Source of the DNA: Pseudomonadota bacterium
GTDB lineage: Bacteria; Pseudomonadota; Alphaproteobacteria; Reyranellales; Reyranellaceae
NCBI GenBank assembly: GCA_018242505.1
Contig: JAFEBU010000041.1
Coordinates: 1 to 49,648 of the forward strand
Reading direction: 5' to 3'
DNA: 49,648 nt
Under the pieces are notes generated by a model that ran no database searches, was not told the DNA's origin, and saw nothing but the letters and a program-made list of their open reading frames with translations. Position numbers and translations under genes: made by a program. Of the stretch, positions 8,741 to 16,577 are shown one piece after another; within the stretch, counting starts at the first letter, position 1; each line of letters begins with the position of its first letter.

Positions 8741-9709
8741 ATGTCGGTCGTACTGGGGAGCGGCGAGCATCGCTATCGTGTGGTCGAGAACTGGGCCCGG
8801 TTGCCAGACGGTTGGGAATTCCGCGATGTGGCGGCGGTTGCTGTCGACAGCAAGGACCGGGTCTATGTGTTCAACCGCGGCCAGCACCCGATGATGGTGT
8901 TCGATCGCGAAGGCAACTTCCTCCGCTCCTGGGGCGAGGGCCTGTTCAGCCGCGCCCACGGCCTGCATATCGATCGCGACGATGTCCTCTACTGCACCGA
9001 CGATGGCGATCATACCGTGCGCAAGCTCACGACCGACGGCAAGGTGCTGCTTACCATTGGCGTGCCGAACCAGCCCGCGCCCTTCATGAGCGGCAAGCCG
9101 TTCAACCGCTGCACTCACACCGCGCTTTCGCCCAAGGGCGAGATCTATGTTTCCGACGGCTACGGCAATTCGCGCGTCCATAAATACTCGCCCGATGGCC
9201 GGCACCTGATGTGCTGGGGCACGACCGGCACTGATCCCGGCGAGTTCAACATCCCCCACAACATCGCCACCGACGCCGACGGATGGGTGTATGTCGCGGA
9301 TCGCGAGAACCACCGCGTGCAGGTGTTCGACGGCAACGGCAAATACGAAGCCCAGTGGAACAACCTCCACCGGCCCTGCGCACTCTATTGTTGCGGAGGG
9401 CATGCCAACGCTTTGCGTTTCATCGTGGGCGAACTGGGACCGGGCATGCCGGTGAATACCCATCACCCCAACCTCGGCCCGCGGCTCAGTATCGTCGACG
9501 GTAAAGGCGGCCTCATCGCCCGACTGGGCGGACAGGATGGCCCTGGCCAGGAGACCGGCCGCTTCCTGGCGCCGCACGGTCTCGCCGTCGATTCACGCGG
9601 CGACATCTATGTGGGCGAGGTGAGTTACACGAATTGGGGCAGCACCTTCCCCGACAAGCCGTTGCCGAAGTATCTGCGGTCCCTGCAAAAGCTCGCGAAG
9701 GTTGCGTGA
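8741..9709 (+). CDS. NHL-repeat beta-propeller protein
   Basis: 322 residues with five to six NHL-type blades, for example DSKDRVYVFNRGQHPMMVFD, GLHIDRDDVLYCTDDGDHTV, EIYVSDGYGNSRVHKYSPDG, DADGWVYVADRENHRVQVFD and GLAVDSRGDIYVGEV. Proteins of this type resemble the lyase half of peptidylglycine amidating enzyme and some SMP-30-like lactonases, but NHL propellers also act as non-catalytic scaffolds. No signal peptide or transmembrane segment is visible, unlike many secreted NHL proteins. It sits ten bases after the GMC gene, and its TGA overlaps the ATG of the next gene (TGATG at 9707-9711), so translation is probably coupled. A lactonase or lyase acting on the GMC product is a reasonable inference, not shown. 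Confidence 0.82.
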   Translation: MSVVLGSGEHRYRVVENWARLPDGWEFRDVAAVAVDSKDRVYVFNRGQHPMMVFDREGNFLRSWGEGLFSRAHGLHIDRDDVLYCTDDGDHTVRKLTTDGKVLLTIGVPNQPAPFMSGKPFNRCTHTALSPKGEIYVSDGYGNSRVHKYSPDGRHLMCWGTTGTDPGEFNIPHNIATDADGWVYVADRENHRVQVFDGNGKYEAQWNNLHRPCALYCCGGHANALRFIVGELGPGMPVNTHHPNLGPRLSIVDGKGGLIARLGGQDGPGQETGRFLAPHGLAVDSRGDIYVGEVSYTNWGSTFPDKPLPKYLRSLQKLAKVA

Positions 9710-10752
9710 TGCAAACCCACGACCGGCTGCATCTCATCGGCAGCATCCCGCTCGACAGCAGCGAGCAGGTCTTCCGTCGGCTGGCGGCGGAACTCGGCCC
9801 CTATCTCGGCCGCATGCCCGACGGCGAGACCGGCGAACGCTCGCGCTGGGTCTATTTCCAGCGCCAGATGCTGCTCGACCATCCGGCAATGGAAATCGAT
9901 CCGACCGTACCGCCCTACAAGTTCATCCAGTGGGACGGCAAGGTCATCCGAGAGATCGAGCAAGTGCGCTTCAAGCCCGGCATCGACCCTGACGCCGTCA
10001 CGTTCGAGACCGGTTACGACAAGGCAGCACTCGCGTCCCGGGAGGTCTTCAGGCATCTGCGCGAGGCTGGCGTCATTGCCCCGCATGTACGGTTCCAGGT
10101 CTGCCTGCCGACACCGATGGCGAGTGGCTATCTTTATGTCAGCCCGGCAGCCCGCGAGACTTACTTCGGCGTCTATGAACGCGCTTTGAAAGCCGCCCTG
10201 GCCAACATCGTGGCCGCCATCCCCGCCCGGCACCTCGCGATCCAATGGGATGTCTGCCAGGAAGTGCTGGTATTCGAGGACTACTTCGAGGATCGGCCAG
10301 CCGACTACAAAAATCAGATCTTCGACATGTTGGGTCGGCTGGGTGATTCGGTCCCGGTCGATGTCGAGACGGGATACCATCTCTGCTATGGCTCACCGCG
10401 CGACGAGCACCTGGTGCAGCCCAAGGATGCCGCCGTCCTGGTCGAGATGCTGAACGGCATCGCCGCGGCCATCCGGCGTCGGATCGATTTCCTCCACATC
10501 CCGGTGCCAAAGGGACGGACCGATGCGGCCTACTACGCGCCGCTCGGGAATTGGCGGCGTCCGTCCGGCACAAGACTTTATCTCGGGCTGCTCCATCACG
10601 ACGACGATGCTGGCGACAAGACGCGCATCGCCGTGGCGCGGCAGTTCGTCGACGATTTTGGCCTCTCCGCGGAATGTGGCTGGGGCCGGACCGAGCCGGG
10701 CCGGCTGCCCGGCTTGCTGAGAGGTCATCGCTTAGCGGCGGAGGGATTTTGA
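9709..10752 (+). CDS. Uncharacterised protein with MetE/UROD-like zinc-site pattern
   Basis: 347 residues, starting in the TGATG overlap with the NHL gene. It is usually the kind of protein annotated as hypothetical. It opens with LHLIGSIPLDSSEQVFRRLA and RMPDGETGERSRW. I see a MetE-like metal pattern: His224 and Cys226 in GYHLCYG and Cys323 in AECGWGRTEP. The H-x-C to late Cys spacing (97) is close to that of the core-MetE-like neighbour at 5550 (92). Both start with a strand followed by G-S-x-P. Together this suggests a TIM-barrel of the methionine synthase/uroporphyrinogen decarboxylase superfamily that binds zinc and activates a thiol. The substrate is unknown. Its stop overlaps the next ATG (TGATG at 10750-10754). 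Superfamily placement is my inference. Confidence 0.7.
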   Translation: MQTHDRLHLIGSIPLDSSEQVFRRLAAELGPYLGRMPDGETGERSRWVYFQRQMLLDHPAMEIDPTVPPYKFIQWDGKVIREIEQVRFKPGIDPDAVTFETGYDKAALASREVFRHLREAGVIAPHVRFQVCLPTPMASGYLYVSPAARETYFGVYERALKAALANIVAAIPARHLAIQWDVCQEVLVFEDYFEDRPADYKNQIFDMLGRLGDSVPVDVETGYHLCYGSPRDEHLVQPKDAAVLVEMLNGIAAAIRRRIDFLHIPVPKGRTDAAYYAPLGNWRRPSGTRLYLGLLHHDDDAGDKTRIAVARQFVDDFGLSAECGWGRTEPGRLPGLLRGHRLAAEGF

Positions 10753-11711
10753 TGGTCGAGCGTATTCTGGTCGTTGGTCCGAAGGATTGCCTGGCGATGG
10801 TCGACGACCTCGCCCCCAAAGGCTTCGAGATCGTCAAGGCGTTGTACAATTCCCCCGAGCAGAAGTCGGCTCTGCCAGGTACCCACTATCTCGTGGGCTT
10901 CGTGCAGCAATATGTGACCTCCCAGCTCTACAAGGACGCACCGCATCTCAGGCTCGTGCAGATGCTGAGCGCGGGCTACGACAAGGCGGATCTCGATGCG
11001 GCGCGCAAGAGCAAGATCCCGCTCTGCAACAACGGCGGCGCCAACTCCGTCGCTGTCTCCGAGCATGCCTTGCTCCTGATGCTGGCGACCTCACGCCGGT
11101 TGATCACCCAGCACACCAACGTCACTGCCGGCCGCTGGCACGGCAATGCGCCGCCCACCGTTCATGAGGTGCGAAACAAGGTGCTGGGCATCATCGGACT
11201 CGGCACGATCGGCAAGAAGGTCGCGCGCCTCGCCCTCGCCTTCGGCATGCAGGTCCACTACTACGACATCGCCCGCCTCAAGGAAGAGGAAGAGGATGCC
11301 CTCGGTGTGCGCTTCCGCTTGCTGCCGGAGATCCTGCGTGGCTCCGATATCCTCTCGCTGCACGTGCCGCTGAACGACTCGACCCATCATCTGATTGGTG
11401 CTCCCGAACTCGCGGTGATGAAGAAATCGGCGATCATCGTGAACACTTCACGCGGCCCCGTGATCGACGAGAAGGCGCTGATCGCCGCCCTCTCGTCTGG
11501 CAAGCTGTTCGGCGCCGGCCTCGACGTCTTCGACCAGGAGCCGACCCCGGCCGACAATCCGCTCTTGAAGCTCGACAACGTTGTCCTCACGGCGCATCTC
11601 GCCGGCCCGACGTTCGAGAGCAACATCACGCGCCTGCGCAACGGCTTCGACAACGTCCAGCGCGTGGCTCGCGGAGAGCCCGCCTTGTGGGTGGTCCCCG
11701 AACTCGCTTGA
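10752..11711 (+). CDS. D-isomer-specific 2-hydroxyacid dehydrogenase
   Basis: A 319-residue NAD(P)-dependent enzyme of the D-2-hydroxyacid dehydrogenase family, which interconverts 2-oxo and D-2-hydroxy acids. The dinucleotide fold is IIGLGTIGKKVARLALAFGM. The catalytic Arg lies in NTSRGPVIDE, the Glu in FDQEPTP and the His in LTAHLAGPT. The start at 10752 overlaps the previous stop (TGATG) and gives MVERILVVGP; the longer frame reads through the upstream gene. It is the last gene of the operon, followed by a hairpin at 11719-11739. In context it may reduce or oxidise the acid released by the upstream enzymes. The exact substrate is not predictable. Confidence 0.88.
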   Translation: MVERILVVGPKDCLAMVDDLAPKGFEIVKALYNSPEQKSALPGTHYLVGFVQQYVTSQLYKDAPHLRLVQMLSAGYDKADLDAARKSKIPLCNNGGANSVAVSEHALLLMLATSRRLITQHTNVTAGRWHGNAPPTVHEVRNKVLGIIGLGTIGKKVARLALAFGMQVHYYDIARLKEEEEDALGVRFRLLPEILRGSDILSLHVPLNDSTHHLIGAPELAVMKKSAIIVNTSRGPVIDEKALIAALSSGKLFGAGLDVFDQEPTPADNPLLKLDNVVLTAHLAGPTFESNITRLRNGFDNVQRVARGEPALWVVPELA

Positions 11712-11718
11712 CGCCCTG

Positions 11719-11739
11719 AGGGGGGCGAAAAACCTCCCT
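11719..11739 (+). terminator. Candidate terminator hairpin after the 7024-11711 operon
   Basis: AGGGGGG-CGAAAAA-CCTCCCT can form a seven-pair stem (one G-U) with a seven-base loop, starting eight bases after the hydroxyacid dehydrogenase stop. The following bases have only a short T stretch, so an intrinsic terminator is possible but weak. Confidence 0.4.
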
Positions 11740-11872
11740 TGAACCGTAAATTGTGCATCGCAGCATAATTCTTGGAATTGCCACGGTTTCCGGTTATCTT
11801 ATGGATGTGCGCCGCAACAGAAGGTGCCATCCGGGAGAACGCCCGCCAGTTCTGCATTTGGCGGAGAAACCG

Positions 11873-12283
11873 ATGCCCGATTCCGGCTATGGAGTGAGCA
11901 ATTTGCAGGAACCGCGCGGCCAATTGGCTTCGCGGGTTCTTGCCATGCCGACCGACACCAATCCCAAGGGCGATATCTTTGGGGGCTGGATCATGTCGCT
12001 CATGGACATGGCCGGCAAAATGTCGGCGACGACAATCGCCAACGGCCGTGTCGTAACGGTCGCCGTCGACCGGATCGTCTTTCGTGAGCCGGTGAGAGTC
12101 GGCGATGTCGTCTGCTGCTACACCGATACGTTGCGCACCGGCCGATCGTCGATCACCTTGTCGGTCGAGGTCTGGGCGCTTCGGCAGGGGCAGGGCGAAC
12201 GGATCATGGTAACCGATGCCATCTTCACCTTTGTCGCCATCGACGACGATGGCCGTCCGCGACCAATCGAGACGGTCCAATGA
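11873..12283 (+). CDS. YciA-type acyl-CoA thioesterase (hotdog fold)
   Basis: 136 residues from ATG 11873, which has GGAG eight bases upstream; the longer frame to 11753 adds an unrelated basic N terminus. The motif PTDTNPKGDIFGGWIMSLMD is diagnostic of the YciA/BACH acyl-CoA thioesterase family, in which the Asp of G-D-I-F-G-G is catalytic. AVDRIVFREPVRVGDVVCCY follows, as in family members. It hydrolyses acyl-CoA to free acid and CoA in the cytoplasm, usually as a hexamer. The length is typical (about 130). It appears to be transcribed alone between two candidate terminators. Chain-length preference is unknown. Confidence 0.88.
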   Translation: MPDSGYGVSNLQEPRGQLASRVLAMPTDTNPKGDIFGGWIMSLMDMAGKMSATTIANGRVVTVAVDRIVFREPVRVGDVVCCYTDTLRTGRSSITLSVEVWALRQGQGERIMVTDAIFTFVAIDDDGRPRPIETVQ

Positions 12284-12290
12284 GAAACTA

Positions 12291-12314
12291 GTTCACGTAC
12301 GCGAACTTTCTTTT
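12291..12314 (+). terminator. Candidate terminator after the thioesterase gene
   Basis: GTTCACGTACGCGAAC is a 16-base near-palindrome with a single mismatched pair. It is followed by TTTCTTTT and begins eight bases after the thioesterase stop. The stem is short, so confidence is modest; it could also be a dyad operator for the DUF2189 gene. Confidence 0.35.
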
Positions 12315-12467
12315 CCTGAATGCCATCGCGACGCTTCCCAACAAATTGCCTAGAATAAAGCTGTAGTTGATCGAGTAGTGATTCGCGGCTCTTTACGTGA
12401 CCGGCGAAAGACTCAGTCGATCATGATCGGCCGCGCCTTCGGACTATCGTTCCAGGAGGAAGAGACT

Positions 12468-13343
12468 ATGGCCACACAGCAACACATCCGAAACCCGATC
12501 GAATGGGGTTGGGACCAACTGAAGCATACCGGCCACGCCATGGATGTCGCCGCGCATTCCATGGACGGTGCATGGGAGACACACGATCCGGCACCGCTGA
12601 CTGTGCAGCGAATCGGCGCGGCCGATTTGCGCGACGTGTTACGGAAGGGCTTCGAGGATTTCGGTGCCTATCGTACCGACGTGATCTTCCTCTGCCTGTT
12701 CTATCCCATCGTCGGTATTGTGCTGGCGCGCCTGATCGTTGGCGGCGGCATGCTCCAGCTTCTGTTCCCGCTGGTTTCCGGCTTTGCCATCATCGCGCCC
12801 TTCTTCGCGGTTGGCCTCTACGAGATGAGTCGGCGTCGCGAAAGGGAGATGGCCAACGGCTGGGCCGATGCTTTCGGAGTCGCGAACTCTCCTGCCTTGG
12901 CCCAGATCGTCGTCATGGGCCTCCTGCTGGCGGCGCTGCTCGCACTCTGGCTGTTTGCCGCTCACTTCATCTACTTGCTGAGCTTCGGGCCGGAACCGCC
13001 GGAATCGGTGAACGGCTTCGCCAATGAGGTATTCACTACTTCCGCCGGCTGGACGATGATCGTGGTCGGCATCGGTGTGGGCTTCCTGTTCGCGCTGGTC
13101 GCCGCCGTCATCAGCGTGGTGTCGTTCCCTCTATTGCTCGACCGCAATGTCGGCGTTCTGACAGCGATCAGCACATCCGTCCGCGTCGTGCGCGCCAATC
13201 CAGGCACGATGGCTCTCTGGGGTCTGGTCATCGCGGGTGGGCTGGTGCTGGGTGCGATCCCGCTTCTGCTGGGGCTTGCGATCGTGCTGCCGGTCTTGGG
13301 TCACGCAACGTGGCATCTTTACCGCAAGGTGCTTCCACGCTGA
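12468..13343 (+). CDS. DUF2189-family integral membrane protein
   Basis: 291 residues starting at ATG 12468 behind a full AGGAGGA at 12454-12460, which decides the start over the upstream in-frame codon. After a soluble N terminus of about 65 residues there are roughly six hydrophobic helices, in pairs, including FLCLFYPIVGIVLARLIVGG, IVVMGLLLAALLALWLFAAH and IVVGIGVGFLFALVAAVISV. The R-K-G-F-x-D-F region and the paired-helix layout match DUF2189 membrane proteins, sometimes linked to cytochrome c oxidase clusters; no oxidase genes are nearby. The function is unknown. A strong hairpin follows 28 bases after the stop. Confidence 0.75.
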   Translation: MATQQHIRNPIEWGWDQLKHTGHAMDVAAHSMDGAWETHDPAPLTVQRIGAADLRDVLRKGFEDFGAYRTDVIFLCLFYPIVGIVLARLIVGGGMLQLLFPLVSGFAIIAPFFAVGLYEMSRRREREMANGWADAFGVANSPALAQIVVMGLLLAALLALWLFAAHFIYLLSFGPEPPESVNGFANEVFTTSAGWTMIVVGIGVGFLFALVAAVISVVSFPLLLDRNVGVLTAISTSVRVVRANPGTMALWGLVIAGGLVLGAIPLLLGLAIVLPVLGHATWHLYRKVLPR

Positions 13344-13371
13344 TAAACCGATCGAATAGTGGTCGGAGAAC

Positions 13372-13399
13372 TGCGGCTCCCCCTTGTGCGGGAGCCGCA
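13372..13399 (+). terminator. Strong hairpin after the DUF2189 gene
   Basis: TGCGGCTCCC-CCTTGTGC-GGGAGCCGCA forms a perfect ten-pair stem with an eight-base loop, 28 bases after the stop codon. There is no T tract, so it may be a transcript-stabilising or Rho-assisted structure instead of a classic terminator. Confidence 0.55.
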
Positions 13400-13746
13400 C
13401 TCGCCCACCACCCCTCATTGCAGGGCCAACCATGACGGTGCCCTGGACAGCCATCATCTACTTCAGATCCTTCCTGGTGCTCGGTGCAGTGGCGAAGATC
13501 ACCCTCGCCCGCTGGACCCGGCAGCACGATGTCCATCGCGAGGGTATACAGGCGTGCGCCAGCCCCAACCGCCGCAAGCGGAGCCTGTTCCTGCTGGGCG
13601 CCTGGCGCGGCGAAGATTGCTGCTTCGAGCGCTCTTGTGGGTCTCGCCTGACACCCAAGGCCACGGGTCCGCGGAGCAGCCTTCCGGTGAATGCCCCTGA
13701 CATGTCCCGACGGGCGTTTTGCTGCGATCCAGCCGCTTCTTCTGCC

Positions 13747-13764
13747 ATCGATACAATCGATACA
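13747..13764. repeat. Tandem 9-base direct repeat
   Basis: ATCGATACA occurs twice head to tail. The core TCGATACA is also the half-site of the TetR/P450 palindrome at 45759-45778. The match may be chance. Confidence 0.6.
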
Positions 13765-13874
13765 GTTGGTCACTGGAGATAGATGGGGCGAGCCCCCAAT
13801 TGGCTTTCGGTGCGGTCCTCCCCGCTTACTCGGGCCTCACCATTCGTTAAGTCATTAACCATCTTCTCAAAACT

Positions 13875-13895
13875 GCCCGCCGCCCCACGGCGGGC
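13875..13895. terminator. Rho-independent terminator, likely bidirectional
   Basis: GCCCGCCG-CCCCA-CGGCGGGC is a perfect eight-pair stem with a five-base loop. It is followed on the plus strand by TTTTCTTT and on the minus strand by a shorter AGTTTT. It lies 79 bases beyond the stop of the minus-strand FkbM gene and can terminate it. The better T tract faces the plus strand, where no coding gene is recognised upstream. Confidence 0.75.
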
Positions 13896-13973
13896 TTTTC
13901 TTTGTCGGCACTAACTTCCCGCCCGTAGAGGCTCCGGCTTGTATGGGCGATAGCGTCGCGCAGGAAATGATCT

Positions 13974-14981
13974 TCACCCGCCCTCCCGGGAAAGTGCGAC
14001 GATGTTTTCGGACAAACGTCTGCCTTGTATCCAAGGCTCGATTGTACCGCGTTCACCGAACACATGGATCCGGTAGTCGAGCGACAGCAACAATTCGACC
14101 AGGGCTGCGGCGCTCGCTCCTTGTCGCTTCAGCGCCTCGTCATTGGCCTCGATCAACAGGATGGGCCGCTGTTGCGACAGAAGACTGCGGCCACCGGCCA
14201 GCAGTTTCAGTTCTGCGCCTTCGACATCGATCTTCAGAACATCGATACGTTGCAGTTCAAGACGTTCAGCGAGGGTGTCGAGCGTCTCCACCGTAACGCT
14301 CTCGCACGCGACCGTCGTGTCGTCATCGTAGACGAACTGGCCAAGTGTGTTGTGGCCGCCATGTTGCCTGGGTGCGATCTTGAGTTCGGCGGTACCGGGC
14401 TTGTCTGCGAGGGCGTTCGGCACAACGGCGACGTTGCGTATCCGGTTGCGTGCAAGATTGCCGTCGAGGATTGCCCGCTCGCGCGAACTCGGCTCGACCG
14501 CGATGACGCGACCCGATGGGCCGACTCGCCGTGCAGCAAACAGAGTATAGAGACCTTCATTGGCACCGACATCAATGACCGTCATGCCAGATCGCAAGAT
14601 GTGCCCCAGGAAGGCGAACTCGTTGGGCTCGAACGAGCCGCATACGTAAAGACTGAGGCTCATGTCGTTTCCCAATGTCACGTCGACACGAGTGCCATCG
14701 AGCCACGGCACGACGATCGGCACATCGAGCTTATTGTCAAGCGCGTACCGCCATAATGCGCCCCGTCGCATCACCCACCATGGATAGGTGACGTAATATT
14801 CGAGTGCGAAGCGCCAGTTCGGCACAACGCCGAGCCGAGGCCGAGTGCCACGGATCGCAGAAGCGTAGAGCCGTCCGAGCGGCAGCCAGTTGAGGAGCAG
14901 CCACGGTCCCAACCGATCGAGCCTGAGACCGATTCTATAGGCCAGCCAACCCCAGAGCCAAAACGGTCGATCGCCACTCAT
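13974..14981 (-). CDS. FkbM-family methyltransferase
   Basis: About 335 residues from ATG 14981 (MSGDRPFWLWGW...). A GTG at 15053 would add 24 residues of little character and leave only 44 bases to the divergent gene. The SAM-binding core is MTVIDVGANEGLYTLFAARR followed by the acidic VIAVEPSS. Further family marks are ETLDTLAERLELQRIDVLKI and DVEGAELKLLAGG, the FkbM signature. Such enzymes O-methylate sugars or polyketide-like hydroxyls. The N-terminal 80 residues are aromatic and basic and could lie on a membrane. It is divergent from a glycosyltransferase-like gene, so methylation of a surface glycan is a reasonable but unproven role. Confidence 0.85.
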   Translation of the reverse strand: MSGDRPFWLWGWLAYRIGLRLDRLGPWLLLNWLPLGRLYASAIRGTRPRLGVVPNWRFALEYYVTYPWWVMRRGALWRYALDNKLDVPIVVPWLDGTRVDVTLGNDMSLSLYVCGSFEPNEFAFLGHILRSGMTVIDVGANEGLYTLFAARRVGPSGRVIAVEPSSRERAILDGNLARNRIRNVAVVPNALADKPGTAELKIAPRQHGGHNTLGQFVYDDDTTVACESVTVETLDTLAERLELQRIDVLKIDVEGAELKLLAGGRSLLSQQRPILLIEANDEALKRQGASAAALVELLLSLDYRIHVFGERGTIEPWIQGRRLSENIVALSREGG

Positions 14982-15097
14982 GGCCGCGGTGTTTGGCACG
15001 AAAACGGGTCGGGTCCAAGCGCCGCAATCGCTGCTTGTCGTCGAACCGGTCACTGTCGTAAGGAGCCCTTTCCTCCTCCAGATTTGGCACCCGGATT

Positions 15098-16537
15098 GTG
15101 ACCCAGACTATCGAAGCGATCATCCTCGGCCGCAATGACGACTACGAACCGGGCTGGGGTGACAGGCTGCAGTCGGTGCTGGCCTACAACCGGGAACGCC
15201 TTGCCGGCACGCCGTTCGACTATCGTGCGGCGTTCGTGGAATGGAACCCGCCCCCCGATCGCCCCTTGCTCTCGCCCCAGCTCGCCGCACGATTTCCCTT
15301 CGTCCGCTGTATCGTGGTCGACGCCGCCGTGCATCGACGACTCTCTCGCGGGCGGCAGCAGATGATGCTGAACTTTCCAGTGAATGCTGCAATCCGCACC
15401 AGCAGCGCCGATTTCCTGGTGATTACCGGCGGTGATATCCTCTTTGGAGAAAAGCTTTGCCACCAGCTGGCCCGCGGGGAGGTCCGGAGAGGCTGTCTGT
15501 ATCGTGCCGAGCGGGTAAACATCCGGTCTGATCTCGACTTTGAACATCTTTCGCCGGCAGTCGTCGAGGATCCGGCCGGGATCGTCTCGGTCGATACCTG
15601 CCACGAGGCGCCGTTCGACCAACCGCCCTTCATCAATGCCAGCGGCGACTTCATCATGATGGATCGCGCAACCCTGACCGGCCTGCGCGGTATGGACGAA
15701 GGTATCGATTTCGCGCGCCTGCATCTCGATTCGAGGATGTCCACGAACGCGCTACAGGCCGGGCTCGACTGCCAGCTCCTGGGGCAGATCTTCCATATCA
15801 GCCACTCGCGCTCCTTTTCGCGCATGCCATCGAGTTATCCCGATCACGACTACACCTGGGATTGCGGCCTGCCCTATCTGAACGGCGACAACTGGGGATT
15901 GGCCGACCGCCGCTGGCGCCGCCTGTCGGATCGCATATGGCATGTCTCGGACGAATCGACAGGCGCCGAGGACAGCCTGCCCCAAACCCGCAACCCCGAT
16001 CTCGATCGGTGGGCGGCAAAGCTCGGCCACAGGCTCCAGCAGCGTCGCAAGAGTCAGCGGACCGAAACTCCATCCGGCACCATCTACGAACTCGCGCTTG
16101 CGCCAGCGAGACACGGCTTTGCTTTTCCGGAGGTAGGGCTCTCCTTCGACGGCCAGTTGACGGCATCCGCCCACCGGCATGGTCTGCTCGCCTCCTTCAC
16201 TCCCCGCCAGATCGGGAAAGCACTGGCCCGAGGCGAGCGGCGTTGGGTTGGCCTCGATCTCGAGGTCGAAGCGGGAGAGCTGATCGTTTGTGCAGGCGGC
16301 GAGCCGTTGGGAAGGCAAGCGACAATCGGCGCAGGCACTGGCCGCCACATCGTGTGGTTTGAGGCGACGCCCGGCATGACCGCCATAGATCTGCGGCGGT
16401 TTCGTGCTGGAGAGCCTGCGCCCCGCGCGCAAATCGCAGGCACGATCACGGCCGCGAACTTCGCGGACGACAAACGGCGCTTTGTGCGCGGCATCTCCGG
16501 TCGAGTGCAGTATTTCTGGCGACGCTTGCTGCGGTAA
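15098..16537 (+). CDS. Glycosyltransferase-like protein (GT-A-like N-terminal domain)
   Basis: 479 residues starting at GTG 15098. The N-terminal 260 residues look like a nucleotide-sugar transferase core: AIILGRNDDYEPGWGDRL, then NAAIRTSSADFLVITGGDIL with an acidic pair at the end of a strand, then NASGDFIMMDRATLTGLRGM. The C-terminal 170 residues (about 310-479) are a separate beta-rich domain that could bind carbohydrate. No transmembrane helix is seen. The neighbour on the opposite strand is an FkbM methyltransferase, which supports a glycan role. I cannot name the family with certainty; a large uncharacterised GT2-like group is the best fit. Confidence 0.6.
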   Translation: MTQTIEAIILGRNDDYEPGWGDRLQSVLAYNRERLAGTPFDYRAAFVEWNPPPDRPLLSPQLAARFPFVRCIVVDAAVHRRLSRGRQQMMLNFPVNAAIRTSSADFLVITGGDILFGEKLCHQLARGEVRRGCLYRAERVNIRSDLDFEHLSPAVVEDPAGIVSVDTCHEAPFDQPPFINASGDFIMMDRATLTGLRGMDEGIDFARLHLDSRMSTNALQAGLDCQLLGQIFHISHSRSFSRMPSSYPDHDYTWDCGLPYLNGDNWGLADRRWRRLSDRIWHVSDESTGAEDSLPQTRNPDLDRWAAKLGHRLQQRRKSQRTETPSGTIYELALAPARHGFAFPEVGLSFDGQLTASAHRHGLLASFTPRQIGKALARGERRWVGLDLEVEAGELIVCAGGEPLGRQATIGAGTGRHIVWFEATPGMTAIDLRRFRAGEPAPRAQIAGTITAANFADDKRRFVRGISGRVQYFWRRLLR

Positions 16538-16577
16538 CCGGGACGCAGCAAATGCCCGCACGGCCCACCTATCGCGC

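Larger units (their letters stand above)
13400..13973. other. Intergenic stretch without a convincing gene
   Basis: Open frames here on both strands (for example 13384-13782 plus and 13458-13748 minus) give low-complexity Arg/Pro/Ser-rich proteins with no recognisable motif and no good ribosome binding site, so I do not call them. The stretch contains an exact 9-base tandem repeat (ATCGATACA twice, 13747-13764) and an intrinsic terminator at 13875-13895. A short non-coding transcript ending at that terminator is possible but not shown. Confidence 0.5.

Noticed and set aside
13384..13782. A 132-codon frame in the gap after the DUF2189 gene
   Set aside because: No ribosome binding site, no domain, Arg/Ser/Pro-rich composition, and it begins inside a strong hairpin.
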